Of a stretch of 64,000 nt of DNA, positions 7,434 through 16,458 are shown piece after piece. The DNA is taken from assembly GCA_963676635.1 (NCBI GenBank), contig OY781105.1:4030001-4094000 (forward strand), read 5' to 3'. The translations under genes were made by a program, and so were the position numbers. Source of the DNA: GCA-002708315 sp963676635. Lineage in GTDB: Bacteria; Bacteroidota; Bacteroidia; Bacteroidales; F082. The notes under the pieces were generated by a model. The model made no database searches, was not told the origin of the DNA, and saw only the letters and a program-made list of their open reading frames with translations. Every line of letters starts with the position of its first letter. Within the stretch, counting starts at the first letter, position 1.

Positions 7434-8315
7434 ATGAGCAAAACTAAACTGAATGTTAATGAATTAGAGGTCGTTTTGTATAAACAAGACGAAGAAGAAT
7501 ATATTTCATTGACAGATATGGCTAAATTCCGAGATTCTGAAAGAACAAATTACATCATCCAAAACTGGATGAGAACAAGAAATACAATTGAATTTTTAGG
7601 ATTATGGGAAGAATTAAGAAACCCAAATTTTAAAAGCATCGAATTCGATGCCTTTAAAAATGAAGCAGGCTCAAATAGTTTTACTCTTACTCCTAAGAAA
7701 TGGATTGAAGCAACAAATTCAATTGGAATAATTTCCAAATCAGGAAGATATGGAGGGACTTATGCTCATAAAGACATCGCTTTTGAATTTGCATCGTGGC
7801 TAAGTCCAACATTCAAACTTTATCTGATTACAGAATACCAAAGATTAAAAGAAGTTGAAACAAACCAATATAATCTTGAATGGAATGTTAAAAGGATTTT
7901 AAGCAAAACCAATTATCACATTCATACAGACGCAGTTAAAAACTTCATTATTCCAGAGAAAAATTACGAGAAAGATAAAGAATGGATTGCTTATGCAGAA
8001 GAAGCGGACTTATTGAATGTTGCCCTTTTTAATTGTACAGCAAAAGATTGGAGAGATGCAAATCCTGATTTAGCCAAGAAATCAATGAATATTAGGGATA
8101 TTGCAAGCATAAATGAATTGGCAATCTTATCAAATCTTGAAACTTTAAATGCTCAGATGATAAAAGAGCAAGTAGATAAAAGTTTGAGATTTACAAAGCT
8201 GAAAGAGATTGCGATATATCAATTGACAGTTCTAAATGAGAAAGACTTTATGAAAGCATTGAAAAAGTTGAATGACAATGTTTACGTAGAGGAAAAGAAA
8301 AAATTAGACAAATAA
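7434..8315 (+). CDS. KilA-N domain DNA-binding protein
   Basis: A 293-residue protein. Residues 20-140 form a KilA-N domain: YISLTDMAK, then NWMRTRNTIEFLGLWEEL, then KKWIEATNSIGI, then the hallmark GRYGGTYAHKDIAFEFASWL and FKLYLITEYQRL. KilA-N domains bind DNA and are typical of phage and mobile DNA. The remaining 150 residues (about 145-293) are helical and unrecognised; they may be an effector or oligomerisation part. It is the only gene of cassette 3. It could be a single-gene defence or phage-derived regulatory protein. Confidence 0.85.
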   Translation: MSKTKLNVNELEVVLYKQDEEEYISLTDMAKFRDSERTNYIIQNWMRTRNTIEFLGLWEELRNPNFKSIEFDAFKNEAGSNSFTLTPKKWIEATNSIGIISKSGRYGGTYAHKDIAFEFASWLSPTFKLYLITEYQRLKEVETNQYNLEWNVKRILSKTNYHIHTDAVKNFIIPEKNYEKDKEWIAYAEEADLLNVALFNCTAKDWRDANPDLAKKSMNIRDIASINELAILSNLETLNAQMIKEQVDKSLRFTKLKEIAIYQLTVLNEKDFMKALKKLNDNVYVEEKKKLDK

Positions 8316-8323
8316 ATCAACGA

Positions 8324-8461
8324 AACGCTAACAATGGCTCATAGGCAATGGCGGGTTGAAGTGCAATTTGCAAAGTTGCTACCCCGCTCGGGCTTTTTTC
8401 TCGCATTGAAAGAAAAAGCTCACGCAAACCGCCACTGCCCATAGCCGAGACCGTTAGCTGC
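8324..8461 (+). other. attC-like site 3 (closes cassette 3)
   Basis: The opening box AACGCTAAC (8324-8332) is the reverse complement of GTTAGCGTT at 7346-7354. The closing box is GTTAGCTGC (8453-8461). The left arm TGGCTCATAGGCAATGGCGG pairs with CCGCCACTGCCCATAGCC. One extra C stands at the same place as in site 1. Length 138 bp. Confidence 0.85.
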
Positions 8462-8495
8462 AACCAAGGCGGAGCGACCAACAAACAAGTAGATA

Positions 8496-8939
8496 ATGAG
8501 AAAATGGATATTGATAATAGGATTTCTGATTTTAACATATGCTTTTGCTATCTGTCAAGATAAGGCAGATTATAAAATCGAGATTCGAGAGGATTTATGG
8601 AAAACAGAACCTATAATTCCAAACAAACACTTTGATGACAAATATCTAAATGATGGAAACCTTTATATTCATTTTCAATCGGCATTCAAAAATGATTCTG
8701 TTGAAATAAAGATTAACGGTAAATATTTCGATTCTTATCTTTTAACAACTGAATGGAGTACTGAACTTGCTGATGTTATAAAAATCCCTGATTTAGAAAA
8801 CATTCAAGAACTATCAGTTGCCTTAAACAAAGGAAAAGAAGCCAAAATTAAAATTGATAGTTTAAATCAAATCATAGTTAGGTATCGCAACTATACTTTA
8901 ATGATTGGCAAACGAAAACATGTTAGCAATTACGACTGA
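8496..8939 (+). CDS. Secreted hypothetical protein
   Basis: A 147-residue protein with an N-terminal signal peptide (MRKWILIIGFLILTYAFAIC, cleavage after about residue 20). The mature part looks beta-rich and Ig-like (DSVEIKINGKYFDSY, KIKIDSLNQIIVRYRNYTL). I do not recognise a family. A lipoprotein is unlikely, because the Cys lies at the end of the hydrophobic stretch without a clear lipobox. It is followed 3 bases later by a membrane protein gene; the two make up cassette 4. Confidence 0.65.
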   Translation: MRKWILIIGFLILTYAFAICQDKADYKIEIREDLWKTEPIIPNKHFDDKYLNDGNLYIHFQSAFKNDSVEIKINGKYFDSYLLTTEWSTELADVIKIPDLENIQELSVALNKGKEAKIKIDSLNQIIVRYRNYTLMIGKRKHVSNYD

Positions 8940-8942
8940 GAA

Positions 8943-9452
8943 ATGATAATACTTCGATATAAATACGAAACGTCATTGACCTTTGAACGAATTAATGACT
9001 TGATTGAAAAGAAATCAAATGAGAGAGTTAGTATTTTTAAAGTTAAAAAATTTAGAGCCAAATTGACTAACAATGGATTTCGAATTAGAGAACGTAGATT
9101 TAATGAATATCAAGCCTTTTTCCCTCAAATTGTTGGCAAATATGGACTTGATAAAAATACAATTGAAATTAAAATTCAACCTTCTTTTTTAGGGGCGATT
9201 TTTTTCGGAGTTTTCTGGTTTGTAGTTCCGATTATGATTCTAACACTGGAAAAAGCAACCGTAAATGGAACTTTAAGAACTCTTGATTTTGCGGATAGAT
9301 TAAATGGTATTGGAATATTATTATTGGTTCTAATTCCTATGATTCTAATTTTCTTGATTTGGCCCAATTTTAAAGCAAGAAAGTGGATTGAAAATGAATT
9401 AAAATTAACGGATAGACAAAAAATGGCAGCAGCTAACACGCAATATACGTAA
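8943..9452 (+). CDS. Hypothetical two-TM membrane protein
   Basis: A 169-residue protein with a soluble N-terminal half and two membrane segments, at about 82-101 (FLGAIFFGVFWFVVPIMIL) and 123-141 (GIGILLLVLIPMILIFLI). Not recognised. The last codons (AAANTQYT) lie inside the attC-like site that starts at 9429, so cassette insertion could change its C-terminus. It may act with the secreted protein encoded just upstream. Confidence 0.65.
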   Translation: MIILRYKYETSLTFERINDLIEKKSNERVSIFKVKKFRAKLTNNGFRIRERRFNEYQAFFPQIVGKYGLDKNTIEIKIQPSFLGAIFFGVFWFVVPIMILTLEKATVNGTLRTLDFADRLNGIGILLLVLIPMILIFLIWPNFKARKWIENELKLTDRQKMAAANTQYT

Positions 9453-9562
9453 GCCGGGGGATGTGGGTAATTTAAACTTATGTACATTTGATAAAAATTG
9501 TAACGGTTTGATAAGTTGGAGCTTCGAAATCCCGGCCTCCGCATATTGCCACCGTTATGCCC
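9429..9562 (+). other. attC-like site 4 (closes cassette 4)
   Basis: The opening box GCAGCTAAC (9429-9437) is the reverse complement of GTTAGCTGC at 8453-8461. The closing box is GTTATGCCC (9554-9562). The arms GCAATATACGTAAGCCGGG and CCCGGCCTCCGCATATTGC pair with A/C mismatches at +10 and +15. The inner motif is TAACGGTTTGATAAG. Length 134 bp. Confidence 0.85.
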
Positions 9563-9625
9563 AATGTTAAATGACAGTGACAACCATTGACTATAGATGA
9601 TAAACATTAAAAATATCCAACGCTC

Positions 9626-9691
9626 AAATAGCACATTTGGTTTTTTCCTGCGCACAAATTGCCAAATCAATAAAAACCAAAAGAGCTATTT
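9626..9691 (+). repeat. ACA/AGA two-stem hairpin R1
   Basis: The outer stem is AAATAGC (9626) with GCTATTT (9685-9691), followed by an ACA versus AGA internal loop. The inner stem is TTTGGTTTTT with AAAAACCAAA and encloses a loop of about 27 bases. It lies at the head of cassette 5, between attC-like site 4 and the gene. Confidence 0.7.
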
Positions 9692-9717
9692 CTTTTCCAA
9701 CCCACAGATTGAATGCT

Positions 9718-12700
9718 ATGTCTAAAATTACGCAAATAGAAAGAGAGCTCTTAATAGCAAATGATTCAATATTTCATAGATTATGTAGTTCATATATTCA
9801 TTATAAGTTTGGTTATCCCATTACTGACAAGGGATTAGCAAAAGGAAAAGATAAACCTGCCAAAGGGACACCTGATAGTTATGTTTTGGATAATGATAAA
9901 ACATTGTTTGTTGAAGTTTCAACACAGGAAAGCGGAATCTCGGAAAAATTCAAAAAAGACATTTCCAAGTGCATAGAATTGGTAAAAACAGGTATTGAGT
10001 TAGAGAAGATATTTCTATGTTACAATGCAAGGATGGATTTAACTGATAAAAATGAGCTTTTAGACTTAGGAATAGAAAATGACATTAATATTGAAATAAT
10101 AACAATAGATGAACTAAAATATGACTTACTAAGACCTTATGGATTCTTAGCAAATGAATTTTTAGGGATTGAATTAGATACTGGGCAAATTCTGGAAATA
10201 GAACGTTTTGTATTTGAAAACGATAAAAAAACTACATCTCTTCAAAACCCCTTCATTTCACGAAAAGCTGAACTAGATAATGTTGTTAAAACTCTAGAAC
10301 AAAATAGAATTGTCATACTATCAGGGCACCCTGGAACTGGAAAAACAAGACTCGCTATTGAAGCAGCAAGCATTATCAAAGAAAAACAATCACAAATAAA
10401 AACTTTGGTTATTACAAATAAAGGTCAGTCTATATATAATGACTTACACTCTTATTTTTTACCAAATAACGAATATTTAGTTATTGTTGATGATGCTAAT
10501 AGAATTGGAGAATTAAATCGAATTCTGGAATTATCATTATTAGAGGAGTTGGCTATAAAAATAATTATTACAGTAAGAGATTATGCTTTAAACAAAATAA
10601 TAAAACAATTTCAGGAACTAGATAAACTAAGCTTTCAGCCAATAAAAATAGAAAAACTTACAAGTAAAGAAATTGAAGAAATTTTATCTTCTCTAAAAAT
10701 CACTAATCCTCAGTGCGTTAATAAAATTACATACATTTCAAATGGGAACCCAAGATTAGCCATGATGGCAGCGGAACATGCTCTTGAAACCAATAACTGT
10801 AATGCACTAAATAATGTTACAGACATTTACGATAAGTACTTTAGTAAATATATAATTGAAATTGAGGAATTAAACAATGAAAGCCTTTTAAAGACATTAG
10901 GTATAGTTTCTTTTAATCGAAATTTTAGCAGAGAAGAAATAGAATTAAATAAAATTACATTTGAAGCATTTGAGATTAGTGAAAATGATTTTTGGGAGAA
11001 TGTATTTCTTCTTCACGACCTTGAATTGGTTGATTTATTTGAGAAACAAATAGTTAAAATATCTGACCAAATCATTGCTGAATATTTCTTCTATTACATT
11101 TTTATCAAGGAAAAAATCGTTGATTTCACTATCATTCTTGAAACTTACTTAGATAAATACTCTGGAAAAATTAGGGACAATTTATATCCTGTCCTTAATA
11201 ATTTTGACCAGTTTAAAATAATGGAGATTATTCAAGAACCTGTATCTAAATATTACGAATCAATAAAATCGAATGAAGACCTGATATATAAATTCTTTGA
11301 GATATTTTGGTTTGACAGAAAAACAGAGTTGCTTGTCTGGCTTCAGGAAAGAATTGAAAGTATTGAGCTTAAAACTGATATTAAGTACAATTTCACTGAA
11401 TCAAAGGATACTTTTAATTTTAATAAATACCCATATTTAGAGCTACTAAAACTTTTTGGTCATCACCCCGATGAAAATTTCGCCATTTCATTAGAAATTC
11501 TATTCTCATATGTTTTCAGAGAACCAAGTATTTTGCCAGATGTTGTTAAATACCTAAAAAATGATTTAGCATTCAAAACTCAAAGCTCTGAACATAACTA
11601 TTACATCCAAATTCGATTATTTGATTTTGTTTTTGATAAGGTTAAGAGTGAATCGAATAGCAATTTTTACAAAGAACTGCTACTTGAGCTTTCGAATAAA
11701 TTCTTACAAATCTATTTCGAAGACACAAAGTCAGGGATTAGAGATAGAAATACGATTGTATTTTCACAAGTTTATATTCACCCAACCGATAGTATAAAAA
11801 AACTGCGTTCCAAAATATGGGAGTTTTTACTTTCAGAATTTCATAATTATGAAGAAAAGGCATTTAATGTTCTATCAGATTACATAAAACAATCTTTTAC
11901 GTCAATTTTCCAGCATGAAGAAAGGAGCAAAAAAGACACACCTGCAAAAAAAATAGCAGAGTTTGACAAAACTTATGTCTTACGTTTTTTTGAGAATATT
12001 CTTTCAAAAGAGAACTACCTACATTGCAAGTTATTTGAAAGCTTTATTGATAGATATGAAGAAGATGAAGAAAAATATCTCCATTTAAAAAAGAAGTTTA
12101 CAAACCGTATTTATGAACTTTCATTAATCCTAAAATGGGATTTTCTAAAACTGAAAAAGAATTATGATGTTGAGCTAAGAGATGAACTAAAAGAAATTAA
12201 AAAGCGTGAAATTCAAGACTATTTCCACGATTTTAAATATGAGGACTATATTCAACTTTTCGATGATATTTCTTACTTACTAACAGTTGAATCAAACCAT
12301 TCTTTTGGCTTTCAAAATTCTTTGGAGATAATCTTTCTCCAACTGCTAGAAATTGATTCTGACTTGTTTTTATCTGTATTAAAACATCTAATCACAAATG
12401 GTAACATACTTGAATTTAATTCATTTAATGTGGTTGATGGTTTAGTAAATAACTCAAACTACGATACAGTTACCATATATAATTTTATATCCCAAGGTGA
12501 TGAATATAAAATGAAATGTATTTGGACGCAACATTTCTTTTATTGTTTAAAGGAAAGTGAAGTAAATCAATATTATTACTCTGAATTAATTGAACTATAT
12601 AGAAATTGGCAAAATAACTTTTATGTCCGATTTGAATTCTGGGAGAAATTCAAAACAGAAGATTCAAATATTTTCATCACTGTATTTAAAATTCTTTTGG

Positions 12701-13449
12701 ATAGAACAAAATCAGAAGATTTCACCTTTGATTTTCATTATTGGACTTTATTTGAGAAGTTTATAGTTGAATTTAAGGATGATATGGATTGTTTAAAAAA
12801 TCTGTATTTATTCAAAGAAGAGAATGATACTCATTTTGATTTTGATAAAAAATACTTAAAAAAGATTGTTGAAATTGATAATGAATTTTTATTCGTTGTT
12901 CTTGAAAAAGTATTTACAGGCAATGACTACAGAAGTTCAAGACATGAAAATTATCGATTTAGTTTTATATGGGATTTTGAGAATTATAAATATCTCATTG
13001 AGAAATCCATAGAAACATTGAAAGATAAGTTTTCATTGGGTGATAATGTTATAAACTTTTTATTTCCAACGAATATCACTGATAAAGTTAAAGCCTTTAT
13101 AAGCGAACTCATTGTGAAAAATCATGACGAGGAAGAATTATTAATGAAAATATTTAATGTTATTACGTATTCATACTCAAATGAAAGACTTTATTTTTTA
13201 GCGATTCTTTTAGAACACATAAACAACATAGAAATAATTGAATCACTTGAATTAATCCAGAATTTTAAAAGTGGAGGTAGCTTAATTCCATTTTACGAAG
13301 CAGATAAAAAGTTTTGGAAAGAATTCGAAGAGTTACTCTCTCATGATGTTAGGTTCTTAAAATTAAAATTATGGACAAAGCAAAAGCAAATTGGCTGTGA
13401 CAGGACTATTGAATGGCATAGAAAAAGAGACTTCGTAAGTGACTTTTAG
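9718..13449 (+). CDS. Large STAND-type NTPase with nuclease-like N-terminus
   Basis: A 1243-residue protein, counted from the ATG at 9718; the longer frame from 9637 begins at TTG inside hairpin R1. Residues about 40-110 look like an Mrr/PD-(D/E)xK nuclease domain (GTPDSYVLDNDKTLFVEVST). A P-loop ATPase follows, with Walker A GHPGTGKTR at about 202-210 and Walker B YLVIVDDAN at about 251-259. Then come NGNPRLAMMAA (sensor-like) and about 750 residues of helical C-terminal sequence suited to ligand recognition. The layout nuclease, STAND NTPase, long sensor is that of Avs-type antiphage proteins, in which sensing a phage protein activates the effector. This is inference by architecture. It is the only gene of cassette 5. 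Confidence 0.8.
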   Translation: MSKITQIERELLIANDSIFHRLCSSYIHYKFGYPITDKGLAKGKDKPAKGTPDSYVLDNDKTLFVEVSTQESGISEKFKKDISKCIELVKTGIELEKIFLCYNARMDLTDKNELLDLGIENDINIEIITIDELKYDLLRPYGFLANEFLGIELDTGQILEIERFVFENDKKTTSLQNPFISRKAELDNVVKTLEQNRIVILSGHPGTGKTRLAIEAASIIKEKQSQIKTLVITNKGQSIYNDLHSYFLPNNEYLVIVDDANRIGELNRILELSLLEELAIKIIITVRDYALNKIIKQFQELDKLSFQPIKIEKLTSKEIEEILSSLKITNPQCVNKITYISNGNPRLAMMAAEHALETNNCNALNNVTDIYDKYFSKYIIEIEELNNESLLKTLGIVSFNRNFSREEIELNKITFEAFEISENDFWENVFLLHDLELVDLFEKQIVKISDQIIAEYFFYYIFIKEKIVDFTIILETYLDKYSGKIRDNLYPVLNNFDQFKIMEIIQEPVSKYYESIKSNEDLIYKFFEIFWFDRKTELLVWLQERIESIELKTDIKYNFTESKDTFNFNKYPYLELLKLFGHHPDENFAISLEILFSYVFREPSILPDVVKYLKNDLAFKTQSSEHNYYIQIRLFDFVFDKVKSESNSNFYKELLLELSNKFLQIYFEDTKSGIRDRNTIVFSQVYIHPTDSIKKLRSKIWEFLLSEFHNYEEKAFNVLSDYIKQSFTSIFQHEERSKKDTPAKKIAEFDKTYVLRFFENILSKENYLHCKLFESFIDRYEEDEEKYLHLKKKFTNRIYELSLILKWDFLKLKKNYDVELRDELKEIKKREIQDYFHDFKYEDYIQLFDDISYLLTVESNHSFGFQNSLEIIFLQLLEIDSDLFLSVLKHLITNGNILEFNSFNVVDGLVNNSNYDTVTIYNFISQGDEYKMKCIWTQHFFYCLKESEVNQYYYSELIELYRNWQNNFYVRFEFWEKFKTEDSNIFITVFKILLDRTKSEDFTFDFHYWTLFEKFIVEFKDDMDCLKNLYLFKEENDTHFDFDKKYLKKIVEIDNEFLFVVLEKVFTGNDYRSSRHENYRFSFIWDFENYKYLIEKSIETLKDKFSLGDNVINFLFPTNITDKVKAFISELIVKNHDEEELLMKIFNVITYSYSNERLYFLAILLEHINNIEIIESLELIQNFKSGGSLIPFYEADKKFWKEFEELLSHDVRFLKLKLWTKQKQIGCDRTIEWHRKRDFVSDF

Positions 13450-13457
13450 CCAAACTT

Positions 13458-13523
13458 AAGCCATACACATTTGCAATTCACACAAGCCATCACACGAATC
13501 AAAAATTGCAAAAGAGTATGTCT
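13458..13523 (+). repeat. ACA/AGA two-stem hairpin R2
   Basis: The outer stem is AAGCCATAC (13458-13466) with GTATGTCTT (13516-13524), carrying one C/T mismatch. The internal loop is ACA/AGA and the inner stem TTTGCAATT with AATTGCAAA. It lies just after the STAND gene stop, so cassette 5 has one hairpin on each side of its gene. Confidence 0.7.
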
Positions 13524-13560
13524 TTCCAACGCACAGCTGACTGATTAATAATAAAACACA

Positions 13561-13696
13561 GGGCATAACATTTTGTATAAGTAATGGCAGGTAAAGTGTT
13601 AAATATCAAGGTTTGTAGCCCGCTCAAACTGCATAGCGGGTTGACAGGAAACTACCACGCAATCTGCCACTACTCATACAATTTTCCGTTGTATGC
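13561..13696 (+). other. attC-like site 5 (closes cassette 5)
   Basis: The opening box GGGCATAAC (13561-13569) is the reverse complement of GTTATGCCC at 9554-9562. The closing box is GTTGTATGC (13688-13696). The arms TTGTATAAGTAATGGCAG and CTGCCACTACTCATACAA pair with A/C mismatches at +10 and +15. The site is almost identical to site 10 at 31771, apart from the outer boxes. Length 136 bp. Confidence 0.85.
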
Positions 13697-13800
13697 AAGC
13701 GAAAGAGAGAAAGTTCATTGAAGAAACGAAAGTGCAAACTTGAGGGAATTTATTTTGTTTTTTCTCCCACCGCACTTTTTCAAGAAACCCCTAGCCCACA

Positions 13801-13864
13801 TTACAGCACATTTCCAAGCCCCACTATCCATCGCTTAAATCCAAAGCTTGTAAAAGAGCTGTAA
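13801..13864 (+). repeat. ACA/AGA two-stem hairpin R3
   Basis: The outer stem is TTACAGC (13801-13807) with GCTGTAA (13858-13864). The internal loop is ACA/AGA. The inner stem is TTTCCAAGC with GCTTGTAAA, with one C/T mismatch. It stands at the head of cassette 6. Confidence 0.7.
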
Positions 13865-13904
13865 TTTTCCCTACCCACTCGTTGGCATTTGGGAGCATTA
13901 ATTG

Positions 13905-13912
13905 TATTTTTG
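13905..13912 (+). promoter_or_regulatory. Promoter of the cassette 6 operon
   Basis: TATTTTTG fits TAnnTTTG. A TTG at 13882-13884 lies 20 bases upstream, the expected -33 spacing. The ATG of the XRE regulator is 33 bases downstream. The operon thus appears to bring its own promoter rather than depend on one at the array start. Confidence 0.5.
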
Positions 13913-13944
13913 TGGTCAATTAATTTGTTTTTGATGCAATTATT

Positions 13945-14145
13945 ATGAATAAAAAGCAACTGAATAGAATCAAAGTAGTTCTTGTTGAAAACAATAAGAG
14001 CAATAAATGGCTTGCTCAAAAACTTGGCAAAAATGAAGCTACGATTTCACGTTGGTGTACTAATGATGTGCAACCGTCATTAGAAACATTAACAGAAATT
14101 GCAGATGCGTTGAATGTGAAACTTGTCGAATTAATTAAAAGTTAA
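13945..14145 (+). CDS. XRE-family HTH regulator
   Basis: A 66-residue protein consisting of a single Cro/C1-type helix-turn-helix: LAQKLGKNEATISRWCTNDVQP then LETLTEIADALNVKLVELI. It is the first gene of the five-gene operon in cassette 6 and is followed 8 bases later by the kinase/ATPase gene. Proteins of this kind often repress their own restriction-modification or defence operon, and the promoter at 13905 lies directly upstream. Autoregulation is therefore likely, but inferred. Confidence 0.85.
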   Translation: MNKKQLNRIKVVLVENNKSNKWLAQKLGKNEATISRWCTNDVQPSLETLTEIADALNVKLVELIKS

Positions 14146-14152
14146 TTGCAAT

Positions 14153-16456
14153 ATGAATAACGATAGGATTATAGAATTAAAAACGAAACTTGCCTCTGAA
14201 CTTCAAAAAGAAAATTCAGATAATGGAATAATTCTATCATTATCCAATGAAATAGCAAAACTAGATGAAAAGCAAATCCGCTTTTCTGTTGATGCCGGCA
14301 TAATAAATAGATTAGGAAAAGAACTTGTTGGTCGACATGAAACAGCTGTATCCGAATTAGTAAAAAACTCTTATGATGCAGATTCAACTGAAGTTAAGTT
14401 GACATTTGAAAATGCTTGGCAAAAGGGTGGTACATTGATAATTGATGACAATGGTCTAGGGATGACAAGAGAGCAACTAATAAACGGATTTATGAGGCTT
14501 TCATCATCAGATAAAATACACAACCCGATTTCTCCTAGATACAAAAGGACAAGAGCGGGAAAAAAAGGAATTGGAAGATTTGCAACACAACGTCTTGGAC
14601 AAACTTTAACGATAATTACTCAAACAAAAAGCTCAGATGTTGCCATCAAAATATCAATTGACTGGAATACTTTTGAGACAGATAAAGATTTAGCATCAAT
14701 TGGTAATAACATTGAAATAGTTCCAAAGATTAAAGAGGAAGGAACTAATTTGATTATTGACAACTTGAGAGAAGGTTGGTCTGATGCCATGATAAAAAGA
14801 GTCTATAGATATACATCAGACCTTTTGCAACCATTTCCATTATCAAAAAAACGTAAGGAAGAAGATAACAATAGAATCGACCCAGGTTTTAAGAGTTCAT
14901 ATCATAGGAAAGATGATAGAGAAGGATACAAGATAATAGATGAAGAAGAGGCCTTTTTAAATCATGCGTTGGCTGAGATTGAAGGCTATGTTATGAATGA
15001 TGGACAGGGATGTTGGGCGATGAAAAGTGAAAAACTAAATTTCCCCGAAGAAGTTTCACTTATTGGCTCAACTAAAGAGGACAATGAAGCGAAGTATACA
15101 CATATTAGTGGAGTGCATTTCAAGTGCTATTACTTTATATATGAAGCTAGTTTACTTCCCTCCCAAACAATGACTTTTATAAGAAACGTAGCAAATGAAA
15201 GAGGTGGAATTAGACTTTATAGAAATGGATTTCGTGTGTTACCATATGGTGAAAAAGGGAATGATTGGATTGGATTAGATGAATCTACTAGACGAAGAGT
15301 TATTCTTGCTCCTCACCAAAATATAAGCTTTTTTGGTTTTGTAGAAGTTGCTGATGAATCATCAAAGATATTAGAAGAGACTTCAAGCCGAGAAGGAGTT
15401 ATAGAAAATGAGGCATTTCATGAATTAACAGATTTTGTGTATCGCTCAATTGCAACTGCTGTAGTAAAAATTGCAGAACTGAGGGAAAGAAAAGGTACAA
15501 CCTCTCAAAAAGATTGGGTAAAAAAAGAAAAGAGCGCATCAGAAAAAGTTGACAATGCAATATCTAAGATTAAAACAGCAATTAACGATAAAAAAGATTC
15601 AAATTCAGATGCAAATGATAGGAAAGGTCACAATAAGGACGAAGAAATTAATAATGCCCTAGATGAATTAATAGATAGCCGTGACCAAGAAAAACAAGAG
15701 CAACAAGAATTAATTAATGAATTAAACATGATGAGGATTCTTGCAGGGCTTGGGCTTGTAATAGGAGAATTCGTTCATGAAATAAAAAATTATTTCCCAG
15801 GAATTCACGCAGAAACAACTTTTTTGAGGAGTGCCTTAAAGGACTACAAAGAAGGAATTGAACGTGTTAATAACCTTGAAAAAAATGTAAAATCATTAAC
15901 AACATATTCCTCTTATTTTGACGAAGCAATTTCAAGAAATGTTCTTCGAGAGTTGGAGCCAATTGAATTAAGAGATGTGGTAAATAACTTTGAAGAAGTA
16001 ATTCAAAATAATTTAGAAAGGACTAGGATTTCCTTTGAGAAACCTGTTTTTGAAGGCTTTGACCTTTATACAGTTCCAATGCACCCATCTGAATGGGCAT
16101 CGATATTATTTAACTTTTTTACAAACTCAAAAAAAGCCATAAGAAGGGCTGGTGTTGATGGTCGTGTTTTTATTAAATGTGGACGTGAAGATGGAATAGT
16201 ATTTTTGGAGTTCTCAGATAATGGAGATGGAATTCCAAAAGAAACAGAGGATTTTATCTTTAATGCTTTTTATACGACATCTTCTGCAGCTGGTCAATCC
16301 GCTTCTGAAATTGACTCGCTAACTGGTACTGGACTTGGATTAAAGATTGTTAATGATATAATTGAAAGTTACAATGGTAATGTTTTTGTGACAACACCTG
16401 AAGATGGTTATACAACCACACTTAGAGTTGAAGTCCCTGAAACCAAAATTGATTAG
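14153..16456 (+). CDS. Double GHKL ATPase / histidine kinase
   Basis: A 767-residue protein with two GHKL-type ATP-binding modules. The N-terminal one resembles Hsp90/MutL/MORC: SELVKNSYDAD at about 66-76, DDNGLGM at about 97-103 and GKKGIGRFA at about 135-143. A charged coiled stretch follows at about 450-525. Then comes a histidine-kinase dimerisation motif VHEIKN (H542) and a C-terminal HATPase domain (FFTNSKKA at about 655, DNGDGI at about 689, GTGLGL at about 725). It is soluble, with no membrane segment. The next gene encodes a receiver-like protein, so a phosphorelay is plausible. The N-terminal ATPase probably acts as the sensor. The set matches no defence system I can name. Confidence 0.85.
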   Translation: MNNDRIIELKTKLASELQKENSDNGIILSLSNEIAKLDEKQIRFSVDAGIINRLGKELVGRHETAVSELVKNSYDADSTEVKLTFENAWQKGGTLIIDDNGLGMTREQLINGFMRLSSSDKIHNPISPRYKRTRAGKKGIGRFATQRLGQTLTIITQTKSSDVAIKISIDWNTFETDKDLASIGNNIEIVPKIKEEGTNLIIDNLREGWSDAMIKRVYRYTSDLLQPFPLSKKRKEEDNNRIDPGFKSSYHRKDDREGYKIIDEEEAFLNHALAEIEGYVMNDGQGCWAMKSEKLNFPEEVSLIGSTKEDNEAKYTHISGVHFKCYYFIYEASLLPSQTMTFIRNVANERGGIRLYRNGFRVLPYGEKGNDWIGLDESTRRRVILAPHQNISFFGFVEVADESSKILEETSSREGVIENEAFHELTDFVYRSIATAVVKIAELRERKGTTSQKDWVKKEKSASEKVDNAISKIKTAINDKKDSNSDANDRKGHNKDEEINNALDELIDSRDQEKQEQQELINELNMMRILAGLGLVIGEFVHEIKNYFPGIHAETTFLRSALKDYKEGIERVNNLEKNVKSLTTYSSYFDEAISRNVLRELEPIELRDVVNNFEEVIQNNLERTRISFEKPVFEGFDLYTVPMHPSEWASILFNFFTNSKKAIRRAGVDGRVFIKCGREDGIVFLEFSDNGDGIPKETEDFIFNAFYTTSSAAGQSASEIDSLTGTGLGLKIVNDIIESYNGNVFVTTPEDGYTTTLRVEVPETKID

Positions 16457-16458
16457 AT

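Noticed and set aside
8317..8538. Minus-strand frame over attC-like site 3
   Set aside because: It is a shadow of the recombination site and overlaps the start of the next real gene.
9637..9717. Longer start of the STAND NTPase gene
   Set aside because: It would begin at a TTG inside hairpin R1 and adds 27 residues without fold; the ATG at 9718 is preferred.
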